Positions 34,069 to 42,307 of a stretch of 64,000 bases of DNA are shown here, in pieces. The notes under the pieces were generated by a model. It had not been told where the DNA came from and did no database searches. It saw nothing but the letters and a program-made list of their open reading frames with translations. The translations under genes and the position numbers were made by a program. Origin of the DNA: Candidatus Baltobacteraceae bacterium (GTDB taxonomy: Bacteria; Vulcanimicrobiota; Vulcanimicrobiia; Vulcanimicrobiales; Vulcanimicrobiaceae); contig DASXEW010000003.1 of assembly GCA_036489885.1 (NCBI GenBank), positions 2,046,001 to 2,110,000 of the forward strand, in the 5' to 3' direction. Every line of letters starts with the position of its first letter. The first letter of the stretch is position 1.

Positions 34069-34874
34069 AAGGCATTCTCGACTGCATCGAGTTCGCGCGA
34101 CATCCAGGCCTGATACATCGTTCCGGGCGGCTCGGTTTCCGTCGCTCCGACGACGGGGATACCGGACGCCTTTGCGAGATCGAGCATCCGCTGTGCGACC
34201 GGATCCGAGGCTTGGCTGTTGTAGACCAGCATCCGCACCTGGTGCGTTTTTAGATCGTTTTCAAACCGTGCGACCTCGAGGGCGCCGGGTTCGGTGTTGT
34301 TCATGACGGCGGTTTGGAAGCGCGTGTTGCGGATCTGCAGACCCAAAGCGTCGAGCATATAACCGAAGACGGGTTCGGTCGCGGTAACCGGCATACCGGC
34401 GAATCGTTTGTGCAGTGAGGCGATGCGTGTTTCGATCGGCCGGAGCGAACGCTCGAACGTTCCCAAATGAAGCGCGTATGCTTTGGCATTTGCCGGATCG
34501 ACCTGTGCAAGCGCGCCGGTCAGTGCCTTCGCGTACGCCAGCATCGTTTGCGGGTCGTACCAGACGTGAGGGTTGTCACCGGGTTTCTTTAATACGAGAT
34601 TCCCGACGATAATTGCCGTGCGATGCGGGTTCCGCGCAGCACTCAGCAGTTTGTCGACCCACGGATCGTAGTCGAGCCCGTTTGACACCACGATTTGTGC
34701 GCTCGAGATTGCACGTGCGACCGAAGGACTGGCTTCGAACAGATGCGGATCCTGATCCGGGTTGTTGAGGATGCTCGTTACGGAGACGTGATCGCCCCCG
34801 ATTTGACGCGCGACGTCGCCGTAGAAGTTTTCTGCGGCGACGATATTGACGGCGAGTGCGAGCACGCTGATCAT
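34065..34874 (-). CDS. znuA: zinc ABC transporter substrate-binding protein
   Basis: 269 residues from ATG 34874, which overlaps the receptor stop by 4 bp; a longer frame is a shadow of the receptor. The signal peptide is short (MISVLALAVNIVAAENFYGDV). Cluster A-I binding-protein features are DPHLFEASPS, ISSAQIVVSNGLDYDPWVDKLL, NPHVWYDPQTMLAYA and TEPVFGYMLDALGL. The His-rich loop of E. coli ZnuA is missing, and the usual HDAFGY motif is TEPVFGY here, so one metal ligand differs from the standard set. Manganese or iron cannot be excluded from this protein alone. Confidence 0.87.
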   Translation of the reverse strand: MISVLALAVNIVAAENFYGDVARQIGGDHVSVTSILNNPDQDPHLFEASPSVARAISSAQIVVSNGLDYDPWVDKLLSAARNPHRTAIIVGNLVLKKPGDNPHVWYDPQTMLAYAKALTGALAQVDPANAKAYALHLGTFERSLRPIETRIASLHKRFAGMPVTATEPVFGYMLDALGLQIRNTRFQTAVMNNTEPGALEVARFENDLKTHQVRMLVYNSQASDPVAQRMLDLAKASGIPVVGATETEPPGTMYQAWMSRELDAVENAL

Positions 34875-37249
34875 CGCCCGAACCGGTATCCTGCGTAGAA
34901 TTCGCGAGGTGGTGCATAGTGCGTGCCTTGCGCGTTGAGCAATGTGACGTAGTACCGGTCGTTCAGGAGGTTCTCTATGCGGAGCGTGAGCGCACCGCTC
35001 TTGCCGAACGCAATCCCCTTCTCGACGGAAAGGATCGTGTGCGGCGTTGCCTTGCAATCATCGGTTGGCGGCGAGCAGATTGCGGACGCAAGACCGCTGC
35101 CGTATTCGACGTCGCCGGACCACCAGCCGCCGCGCGAGTCGTTGAACAAGACGCCACCGGTCATCGACCAGCGTTGTTCGTGGTCGGCCGGCGTGAAATC
35201 CGTCGGTGAACCAAAGCACGGGGCAAGTAGCTGCGTCTCGCAGCCTTTGTTCACGGAGTCCGTATGGTTGACGTTCGTGTACCAGCGGCTGTCGCGCGAA
35301 AGCGGGGAGACATAGTCGAGAGTTTCCGCGGAGAGCCGTCCGAGCGTGTAGTTGATGTCCTGATGCAGCCCCGTCACGCCGACTTGCGTGTCGTCGATGA
35401 GGTCATTGGCGTTCTTTTGCCAGGCACGAAAACCCAGATCGCCTACGCCGAGGGGTGCGTGTCCGCCAACCTCGACCTGCGTGTCACGTTCCGGTTTCAG
35501 GTCGAACTGCGCGACCGCCGGCTGAAGTGGCAGATTCAAGAGCTCCGCCGCCTTTGGATCGACGTTTTCGAATGAGAACGGCTCGAAGAAGCGCCCGATG
35601 TAGGCATAGATCGAAGTCCGCGTTCCGAAAAAACGCGTGAGCTTGAAACGCGGACTGAAGGCTCCGAACCCTTGCGCGAAATCGCTCGACCGAATATTGA
35701 AGAAGTCGTACCTCAAGCCATAGTCAGCTTCCCAATCGCGTGAGAAGCGCCAACTATCCTGGACGTACGACTGATACGTGTTACCAACGTTGGGATTGTC
35801 GTCGCGGACGGTGGTGGGAGCCCCGGGCGTCGCCGGTGTTAGAATAGGCGCCAGAAAGTTGTCGGGCGCGAGCGTGACCGCGTAGTTCTTGTCGACGCTC
35901 GTCAGGTCGTAGACGACGCCGGCGCGGATTTCGTGTTTCCCGAAGCGCTGCACGTAGTCGGTCGACCAGATGTAGTCGATCGACGTCTTGTCATCGGCCA
36001 GCGAGAAGCCGCACGTCGTCGGCGTAAAGCTGCCGGTCCCCACGGCGTTCGCGCAATCGGTAGGCGACCCGCCGTTACCGAACGGCGGAGAAATGAGATT
36101 GAGCGCTTCGCCGTAGGCCCAGTCGTTCGCCGGGTCTCCGTAGTCCCGAATGCGAGAGACTTTTACGGCGGGGCCGAGCGTCAGAGCGCCGGTATCGCCA
36201 AGCGGATGACGGAAGCGTACGTTCAGGAACGTGTCGTCCTGCGATTCATTGTCATCGGTGTTCGCTGGTTCGCCGAAGTTGACGTCGTTGGGAATCTGAA
36301 ACGTACGAAAACTGTGCATGAGGCTGATGTCGGTGAAGTTGCCGCCGCTCGCCGCCAGCGTTAGGCGCGCGAATTCATTGGTATCGCTGCCGTTATTGTG
36401 CGGCGACGAGAGGTCGGGCGGATCGAGCGCGCGCGAGGTCTGCTCGTTGCGAACCGCGACGTCATATCCTCCTCCGTTGCCAAGCGATGCGTGATAGCCA
36501 AGCTGTTGAATGAAGTCATTATACGAGCCATATTCGAGATCTCCGTCAAAGCCGGCCGCACCGGAGCCGGAGCGCGTCGCGATGTTCAGGACCGAGCCGA
36601 AACGCAAACCGTATTGCGCGGGGTATGCGCCCTCGATCACGTCGAGGAATGAGATGTCGCTTGGATCGATCTCAGTGCCGATCTCGCGGTTGAGCGCTTG
36701 CGGCAGCGGAACGCCGTCAACGACGTAGTCGATTACGCCGTGGTCGCCGTTCATGTGGACGACGCCATTCGCGCCGCGTGCGGTTCCCGGAAGTTGGATC
36801 AATGTCTCGGGAAGACTGTTCGCGGCCGGCGAGCGCGTGAGGTCGGTCGAGTCCAGCGAGACATCCGCGCCGCTTCCACCGATGACGGGTGCGTGCGCAA
36901 CGCTGACGCTCCCGATCGTCTTGAGCGGCTGGAGGACCAGCTGCGCGCTGGCTCCGTTGCTGCCGACGTCGACACGTGCGACGGCCTGGAGCGCGTTCGT
37001 CGTTGCGGTCAGAATGTACGTGCCTACTCCAACTCCGGGAAACGAAAAGCGGCCATGCGCATCGGTCGTCGTTTGCAGAACGGCGTTATCGCCTGCCGCG
37101 CTGACGCTGACGCCGGCTATCGGCGCGCCGTCGTGCGTGACTGTTCCGGTGAGAAAACCGGCAGCTTGCGCCGGATGCGCCATCGCAAGGTGAAAGATAA
37201 AGGCGATGGCGGCTACGTGCAATTTGCATAATTTGCAAGTCATATGCAA
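34871..37249 (-). CDS. TonB-dependent outer-membrane receptor, probably for zinc
   Basis: 792 residues. Signal peptide up to about residue 29, then a carboxypeptidase-like regulatory domain (LTGTVTHDGAPIAGVSVSAAG...GTYILTATT), a plug domain (PETLIQLPGTARGANG, VDGVPLPQ) and a 22-strand barrel ending in an aromatic strand (FYAGYRFGR). The 4-bp overlap with znuA and the Zur-like operators in the promoter say that it imports zinc or a zinc chelate across the outer membrane, which needs TonB-ExbBD from elsewhere. The window shows no TonB genes. Two ATGs are possible (37249 and 37243). Confidence 0.9.
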   Translation of the reverse strand: MHMTCKLCKLHVAAIAFIFHLAMAHPAQAAGFLTGTVTHDGAPIAGVSVSAAGDNAVLQTTTDAHGRFSFPGVGVGTYILTATTNALQAVARVDVGSNGASAQLVLQPLKTIGSVSVAHAPVIGGSGADVSLDSTDLTRSPAANSLPETLIQLPGTARGANGVVHMNGDHGVIDYVVDGVPLPQALNREIGTEIDPSDISFLDVIEGAYPAQYGLRFGSVLNIATRSGSGAAGFDGDLEYGSYNDFIQQLGYHASLGNGGGYDVAVRNEQTSRALDPPDLSSPHNNGSDTNEFARLTLAASGGNFTDISLMHSFRTFQIPNDVNFGEPANTDDNESQDDTFLNVRFRHPLGDTGALTLGPAVKVSRIRDYGDPANDWAYGEALNLISPPFGNGGSPTDCANAVGTGSFTPTTCGFSLADDKTSIDYIWSTDYVQRFGKHEIRAGVVYDLTSVDKNYAVTLAPDNFLAPILTPATPGAPTTVRDDNPNVGNTYQSYVQDSWRFSRDWEADYGLRYDFFNIRSSDFAQGFGAFSPRFKLTRFFGTRTSIYAYIGRFFEPFSFENVDPKAAELLNLPLQPAVAQFDLKPERDTQVEVGGHAPLGVGDLGFRAWQKNANDLIDDTQVGVTGLHQDINYTLGRLSAETLDYVSPLSRDSRWYTNVNHTDSVNKGCETQLLAPCFGSPTDFTPADHEQRWSMTGGVLFNDSRGGWWSGDVEYGSGLASAICSPPTDDCKATPHTILSVEKGIAFGKSGALTLRIENLLNDRYYVTLLNAQGTHYAPPREFYAGYRFGR
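37224..37238 (-). promoter_or_regulatory. Zur-like operator of the TonB receptor operon
   Basis: Inverted repeat TTGCA-N5-TGCAA (TTGCATAATTTGCAA). It lies at the 5' end of the receptor gene, just inside the coding region. The same TGCAA half-sites recur at 37312-37333. Confidence 0.65.
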
Positions 37250-37310
37250 GTTTTAACTTGATGTCGAGCAAGCGCCACCCCTCTTTTTCCGAGGATATTT
37301 GCTCTAAGAT

Positions 37311-37742
37311 GTGCAAATTGCCACTAATTTGCAAAATATAACCGAACCGACGCCGCCTCGAGCAACCTACTCGACCTCCTCGCGCCGGTCGATCCTTGGA
37401 TTGCTGCAGGCAGAGCGGCGTTACCTCACCGCAGCCGAGATCTTCAAATCTCTGCGCAAGCGCAAGCGCGAGCTGGCGCTCACGACGGTCTACCGGACCC
37501 TCGCGCATCTGACGAAGCTCGGTGCGGTCTCGAGCCGCCCGGCGCCGAGCGGTGAGCTTGGTTACCTATTCTGCTCGAATGATGAGCACCACCATCACGC
37601 GATCTGCACCAGGTGTGGGCACGTCGAAGAAGTGAACTGTCACGTCATCGACGCCTTCAAGAAGTTGCTGCTCGCACGACAGGCGTTTGCGCTCGACGAT
37701 CATTCGGTCGAGCTCTACGGGCGCTGCGCCGCCTGTCAGTAA
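37311..37742 (+). CDS. zur: Fur-family regulator, probably Zur
   Basis: 143 residues from GTG 37311. The winged helix (RRSILGLLQAERRYLTAAEIFKSLRKRKRELALTTVYRTLAHLTKLG) and the metal-binding C-domain (DEHHHHAICTRCGHVEEV, with CxxC, and GRCAACQ at the end) are clear. Zinc as effector is inferred from the divergent receptor-znuACB operon and the shared TGCAA palindromes. The start is uncertain: GTG 37311 lies inside the operator, and the N-terminal 15 residues look poorly ordered, so translation may begin at TTG 37329. Confidence 0.87.
   Translation: MQIATNLQNITEPTPPRATYSTSSRRSILGLLQAERRYLTAAEIFKSLRKRKRELALTTVYRTLAHLTKLGAVSSRPAPSGELGYLFCSNDEHHHHAICTRCGHVEEVNCHVIDAFKKLLLARQAFALDDHSVELYGRCAACQ
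37312..37333 (+). promoter_or_regulatory. Zur-like operator overlapping the zur start
   Basis: Perfect 8-bp inverted repeat, TGCAAATT (37312-37319) and AATTTGCA (37326-37333), with a 6-bp centre. It overlaps the GTG at 37311, which suggests autoregulation. Confidence 0.7.
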
Positions 37743-39020
37743 TTACAGTGATGCGCGGTCGAGCAGCATCGCTCGCACGGCGTCGATGACGTGCTGGACC
37801 GGCGCTTTGCGATAATCCCAACGAACGTCTTCACCCGGTTCGACGATCACCATCGTTGCATTGGTCTCGAAGATGACGATTTGTCCGTCGGGTCCGAGCG
37901 CAAAGTCGATGCCCGCGTAGTCAAGGCCGAGAGCGTTTGCGATGTGGCCGAGCGTTGCGACCGCTTCCGTCCCCAATGCGTCCGGCATATCCGCAAGAAA
38001 GCGTTCGTCTTCGGCGCGATGCTCCGGTACGTTCGCCATATCTGCCGAGAAGTAGTGGACCTTCCAGTCGTTTGAGATAGCGAGGTGCAGCGGGTAGAGT
38101 CGTCCGTCAACGAACATGACGCGATACTTGCGAACTTTACCGTCGCGGCCGCGCAGATCGATATACTCGATCGCGTAGAGCTGGTCGCCGGGGAGCGCCG
38201 CAACCGCTAAGGCAAGATCTTCGGAACGTTCGATGAGATTGAAGTTATGGCCGGTGTGTTGCCCTGGCGAGCGCAGCAGTAGAGGAAACGCGAAGCCGTG
38301 ACGCTCGAGCGTCAGTGCCCCATCCTCACGGGCAAGTGCCGCGCGTTCAAAAAGCTGCGTGCGCGGAGTAAGGACGCCGGGGATCGCTCGCAGGCGCGAG
38401 GCGTTTTCGACCCGCGTCGTATGCAAGACACGATCGGGCGGATTGAGGACCGCGCCTTTGCGTTTGCCGGCGACGATGCGCTGCGCAATCATGAGCGCCT
38501 CGGCGCCGCTGTCTGCATCGCCGATCGCATTGAAAATCATGTCGAAGGGCGGCAACTGATTCGTGGCCGCGAAGAGCTCGACGACCACCTTGGTCGTCGC
38601 AAAAATGCGATCGTCGAGAAGCTTCTCGAGATGCAAGTTCCCGCTGCCGAGCGAGACCAACAGCACGACTGAGATCGGTTTGCGTGAACCGCGATATGGC
38701 AGAACAGTGATGGCATTTTCAGTGCCGGCAATCTCGCGCAGCTCCGAAGCGCCCGTTTTCCCGAGCTGCGCAAGAACTGCCGCCAGGCCACGCTTCGCGT
38801 CGGCGTGGGTTGCTTCAAGCCGAAGCGCGTTCTCGTATTCGCTCTTGGCTTCGTTGAGTGCGCCGGCGCGCAAGAAGACGAACGCGAGGTTCGAATGCGC
38901 CGTCGCGTTCGTAGGGAAGCGCTCCACGTTTTCGAGGAACATGGCAAAGGCTTCTTTGCGTTTTCCTTCGTTCCAGAGTTTGAGCCCGAGATCGTTGCGG
39001 GTGGCGAAATCCGAAGCCAT
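37743..39020 (-). CDS. TPR-ATP-grasp fusion protein of unknown function
   Basis: 425 residues from ATG 39020, which overlaps the SDR stop by one base (TGATG). Residues 1-about 100 contain three tetratricopeptide repeats (LGLKLWNEGKRKEAFAMFLENVERFP, AHSNLAFVFLRAGALNEAKSEYENALRLE). The rest is an ATP-grasp-like ligase, with FPLLLRSPGQHTGHNFNLI, an RKYRVMFVDGRLYPLHLA strand and the metal site GIDFALGPDGQIVIFETNATM. ATP-grasp enzymes join a carboxylate to an amine or thiol. No substrate is known for this combination. It follows the SDR gene directly and ends 1 bp from the convergent zur. Confidence 0.8.
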   Translation of the reverse strand: MASDFATRNDLGLKLWNEGKRKEAFAMFLENVERFPTNATAHSNLAFVFLRAGALNEAKSEYENALRLEATHADAKRGLAAVLAQLGKTGASELREIAGTENAITVLPYRGSRKPISVVLLVSLGSGNLHLEKLLDDRIFATTKVVVELFAATNQLPPFDMIFNAIGDADSGAEALMIAQRIVAGKRKGAVLNPPDRVLHTTRVENASRLRAIPGVLTPRTQLFERAALAREDGALTLERHGFAFPLLLRSPGQHTGHNFNLIERSEDLALAVAALPGDQLYAIEYIDLRGRDGKVRKYRVMFVDGRLYPLHLAISNDWKVHYFSADMANVPEHRAEDERFLADMPDALGTEAVATLGHIANALGLDYAGIDFALGPDGQIVIFETNATMVIVEPGEDVRWDYRKAPVQHVIDAVRAMLLDRASL

Positions 39021-39799
39021 CAGAACGTCCCGGGGTAGGCGCCTCCGTCGATCAAGAGATTCTGGCCCGTGATGTACGAGGCTTGCGCCGAGCAAATGTA
39101 GGCACACAGCTCACCGAACTCCGGCGGCTGGCCAAAGCGGCCGGCCGGGATCGTGGCCGCGCGAGCGGCCGACGCGTCTTCAAATGAAATGTTGCGCGCC
39201 GTAGCCTGCGCACGGATCGTCGAGAACAACCGATCCGTTCCGAACGAGCCGGGCAACAGATTGTTGATCGTAACGTTGTGCTTAACGGTCGTGCGCGCGA
39301 TCCCAGCGACGAACCCCGTCAGCCCTGAACGCGCTCCGTTCGAAAGCCCTAAGACGTCGATCGGTGCTTTCACCGCACTGGACGTGATGTTGACGATTCG
39401 TCCGAATTTGCGAGCAATCATACCGTCGACGACGGCCTTGATGAGCTCGATCGGAGTCAACATATTCGCATCGACGGCGCGAATCCACGTGTCGCGATCC
39501 CACTCGCGAAAATCGCCGGGAGGCGGCCCGCCCGCGTTATTGATGAGGATGTCGGGTTCGGGACACGCAGCGAGTGCGGCTTTACGTCCCTCGGGTGTCG
39601 TGATGTCTGTCGCAACGACGGTCACGTTCACGCCGCTTGCGTCGCGGATTTCCTTCGCAGTGGTTTCCAGTGGCTCGCGGGTGCGCGCCAGGATAACGAG
39701 ATCGACGCCCTCACGCGCCAGGGAGACTGCGCACGCCTTGCCGAGACCCTTGCTCGAGGCACAGACGATCGCCCGTCTTCCTTTTATTCCAAGATCCAT
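39020..39799 (-). CDS. short-chain dehydrogenase, NNAGG type without the YxxxK motif
   Basis: 259 residues from ATG 39799. Rossmann cofactor site in IVCASSKGLGKACAVSLAREG (GxxxGxG variant with S/K), then DILINNAGGPPPGDF, ANMLTPIEL, and INITSSAVKAPIDVLGLSNGARSGLTGF. At the position of the catalytic Tyr-Lys pair the protein has SNxxR, so the usual YxxxK is absent; this is a known SDR subgroup with NNAGGPPPG. Function is probably a carbonyl reductase, or a regulatory protein if inactive. It is coupled to the TPR-ATP-grasp gene and starts 17 bp after the M13 gene ends. Confidence 0.88.
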   Translation of the reverse strand: MDLGIKGRRAIVCASSKGLGKACAVSLAREGVDLVILARTREPLETTAKEIRDASGVNVTVVATDITTPEGRKAALAACPEPDILINNAGGPPPGDFREWDRDTWIRAVDANMLTPIELIKAVVDGMIARKFGRIVNITSSAVKAPIDVLGLSNGARSGLTGFVAGIARTTVKHNVTINNLLPGSFGTDRLFSTIRAQATARNISFEDASAARAATIPAGRFGQPPEFGELCAYICSAQASYITGQNLLIDGGAYPGTF

Positions 39800-39815
39800 G
39801 CGCGGGCGTTCGCCC

Positions 39816-41876
39816 TCACCACAGTGCGCACCGCTGAGCCGGAGGCTTGTACATCGGGTCGCGCCGGTGACAGCCGAAGGCTGCCGCAAACTGCGGCATG
39901 TTGAACAGCGTCCCGAGGACCCGGTCGCGCCCATCGGGATGGGGATCGATCAGCTCGTCGAGGCGCATTCGCTCAGGCCGTTCGAACGTCGCGTATGTCT
40001 GCGCAAATGCGAGAAAGAAACGCTGTTCCGGCGTCCAGCCGTCGATTTTCGCGCGCGGTTTGCCGGCCAGGGAACGTTCCAGCGTATCATATGCAATCTC
40101 GGCCCCGCCGAGATCCGCGAGCGCTTCGCCGACGATCAGCTTGTCGTTCTCGTGCATGCCGCGGTATTCGCGTGCGATGCAATTCGCGCGAAGCGACCAT
40201 GCGGCCGAGTCGGCGGCCTGCCACCAATCGCGCAGATTGCCTTGCGCATCGCTGCGCCGGCCTTCGTCGTCAAAGGCGTGCGTCAGCTCGTGCGCGACGA
40301 TCACACCCAGCGCGCCGTAGTTGGTCGCGTCATCGAAATGCGTCGAGAAGAAGGGCGACTGCAAGAGGCCGGCGGGAAACGTGATGTCGTTGTAGGCCGC
40401 GCTATATGACGCGTTGACGGTCGGAGCCGACATCGACCAGAATTCGCTGCTCATGTTTCGGCCGAGATGCGAGAACGTGTTGCGCGCCCGATACAGCGAT
40501 ACGCGGATCGAGTTGTCGAGGAAGGTACCGCGGTCAACAGTCAGCGTGTCGTAGTTGCGCCAAGCTTCGGGATAACCGACGTGATCGCTAATCGCGTCAA
40601 GCTTGTCGAGCGCTTCACGCCGCGTCGCACCGCTCATCCACGAAAGCGTGCTCAGGTTATCGCGAAAGGTCGTTTGTATCGTGGCGATCAGGCGGCGAGC
40701 CGCAACACGCGTTTCGGGCGAAAACTCGCGCTCGATGTAGAGCTGACCGAGCGCGTCGCTCAAGTCGGTGTCGACGGAGCGAACGCACCGGTACCACAGG
40801 GGTTGTTGTTCGTGCCGGCCAACCAGCGAGGCTTCGAAGGAATCGGCCTCGTCCGCAAAAGGCATCGAGAGTGCGGGCGCGGCGCGCTCGATCAACCGGT
40901 ACAGTAAATAGGCGCGCAGCTCCGTCAGCGGCGTGTTGCGGAGCACCGTATCCAGATTACGGAAATAGTCGGGCTGCGATACGTCGACCATATCGACGTT
41001 CGGAGCCATTCGGTCGCGGAAGTACACGGAGAGGTCGAAGCTCGGCAGCAGCGTTTGCGCGTCCGACAGTGTCATCTTGTGGTAGTTCGCGGTGCGGTCG
41101 CGAAGTGCGGCCCGCGTCCGCGATCCGCGCGCGAGCTCGATCTCGACCGCGATGACCGCGTGCGCTTCTGCGTAGCTCGTCGCGAGGTCGTCGCCGAGAA
41201 GATGAAAGTCGCGCGCCATGTGCGCGACATAGTCGGCGCGAATCAGATCCGCGCGTGCATCCGCCGCAAAGTACAGATCGCGATCGGGTAGTCCGAGGCC
41301 GCCTTGTGCAATGAACGCGATCGTGCGCTGCTCGTCGCGCGGGTCTCCTTCTGATCCGGCAAAGAAAAACGCCTTCGCGCCGAGGTTCTGCAAGACGGCG
41401 GTCTGCAGGCGTACGTCGGAAAGATCTTTGATCGCGCGAATACTGTGAATGTAGACTTGTATCGGGCCCAGGCCCGCCAAGTCGCGCTCGCGCACGTTCA
41501 TGCACGACGTGTAGTAGTCACCGGCTTTCTGGCCGGCGGAGCCGTGCGGCCAGGCGTCGCGCGAAACGTTCTCGAGCAAGTCGTGCAGTGCTGCGCGATT
41601 CGTATTGCGCAGCTGATCGAGAACCGACCACCGGCTTGCCGTCGGCGGAATCGGATTGTTGGCGCGCCATCCCCCCATCGCGTATCGGAAAAAATCCTGA
41701 CATGGTTTGCAGGTCGGATCGATGTTCGCAATGTTGAAGCCGCGCGCTGCGGACATGATTGCAACCGGCGACGCAGGTGAAACGAACAGCGGAGCGCCTT
41801 CGGCACCCAGCGCCAAATTCGCAAGCAGCATTAGGCCGGCGAACAAGCCGGCCGCGCGAAGTAGAGGCCCCCTCAC
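39816..41876 (-). CDS. M13 family zinc metallopeptidase (second copy)
   Basis: 686 residues from GTG 41876, which overlaps the aroQ stop by 4 bp (GTGA). The signal segment is LLRAAGLFAGLMLLANLALGAEG. M13 features are CKPCQDFFRYAMGGWRANNPIP, the zinc site AHELTHAFDDEGRR at about residue 530, GEALADLGG about 60 residues later, and a C-terminal PPAQRCALW. It is a paralogue of 27271-29286 with the same C-terminal CxLW. The position at the end of the shikimate operon is unexplained by function, but the overlap suggests cotranslation. Confidence 0.91.
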   Translation of the reverse strand: MRGPLLRAAGLFAGLMLLANLALGAEGAPLFVSPASPVAIMSAARGFNIANIDPTCKPCQDFFRYAMGGWRANNPIPPTASRWSVLDQLRNTNRAALHDLLENVSRDAWPHGSAGQKAGDYYTSCMNVRERDLAGLGPIQVYIHSIRAIKDLSDVRLQTAVLQNLGAKAFFFAGSEGDPRDEQRTIAFIAQGGLGLPDRDLYFAADARADLIRADYVAHMARDFHLLGDDLATSYAEAHAVIAVEIELARGSRTRAALRDRTANYHKMTLSDAQTLLPSFDLSVYFRDRMAPNVDMVDVSQPDYFRNLDTVLRNTPLTELRAYLLYRLIERAAPALSMPFADEADSFEASLVGRHEQQPLWYRCVRSVDTDLSDALGQLYIEREFSPETRVAARRLIATIQTTFRDNLSTLSWMSGATRREALDKLDAISDHVGYPEAWRNYDTLTVDRGTFLDNSIRVSLYRARNTFSHLGRNMSSEFWSMSAPTVNASYSAAYNDITFPAGLLQSPFFSTHFDDATNYGALGVIVAHELTHAFDDEGRRSDAQGNLRDWWQAADSAAWSLRANCIAREYRGMHENDKLIVGEALADLGGAEIAYDTLERSLAGKPRAKIDGWTPEQRFFLAFAQTYATFERPERMRLDELIDPHPDGRDRVLGTLFNMPQFAAAFGCHRRDPMYKPPAQRCALW

Positions 41877-42307
41877 CCCGCAGTTTTCGCGGCGAGTCGT
41901 TCCAGAGCTTGCAGGTACGAATCGAGACCGAGGCCGGAAATTTGCGCGTCGCAGACATCGGCGATGACGGAGGTCGCGCGGAACGGCTCGCGCCGATGGA
42001 TGTCGGAGAGATGTACTTCGACCGTCGGCTTCGCGACGGCCGCGATTGCATCGCGAATTGCGTAGGAATAGTGCGTCAAAGCCCCCGGATTGATGACGAT
42101 GCCGTCCGCCCAAGTACGCATGCGGTGCAAGTAGTCGATCAATCGCCCTTCATGATTCGACTGATAAAAGCGGACCTCGAAGCCAAGCTGGCTCGCGCGT
42201 TCGCGCACGCGGCGCTCCAGCTCGTCGAGCGTCAACCTTCCATAGACATCGGGCTCGCGCTCGCCCAAAAGGTTAAGATTTGGTCCATTGATGACCAAAA
42301 TCTTCAT
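41873..42307 (-). CDS. aroQ: type II 3-dehydroquinate dehydratase
   Basis: 144 residues, the usual length. It removes water from 3-dehydroquinate to give 3-dehydroshikimate, step 3 of the pathway. Signature VINGPNLNLLGEREPDVYG holds the catalytic Tyr, then FYQSNHEGRLIDYLH, the NPGALTHYSYAIRDAI block with the catalytic His region, and VEVHLSDIHRREPFRATSVIAD. It overlaps aroB by 4 bp and the M13 gene by 4 bp. Confidence 0.96.
   Translation of the reverse strand: MKILVINGPNLNLLGEREPDVYGRLTLDELERRVRERASQLGFEVRFYQSNHEGRLIDYLHRMRTWADGIVINPGALTHYSYAIRDAIAAVAKPTVEVHLSDIHRREPFRATSVIADVCDAQISGLGLDSYLQALERLAAKTAG

Noticed and set aside
34875-35057. N-terminal extension of znuA into the receptor gene
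   Set aside because: The text is a shadow of the receptor; ATG 34874 gives the signal peptide and the ATGA overlap.
39153-40409. Long plus-strand frame over the SDR and M13 genes
   Set aside because: Antisense to conserved domains of both; a shadow of GC-rich coding.
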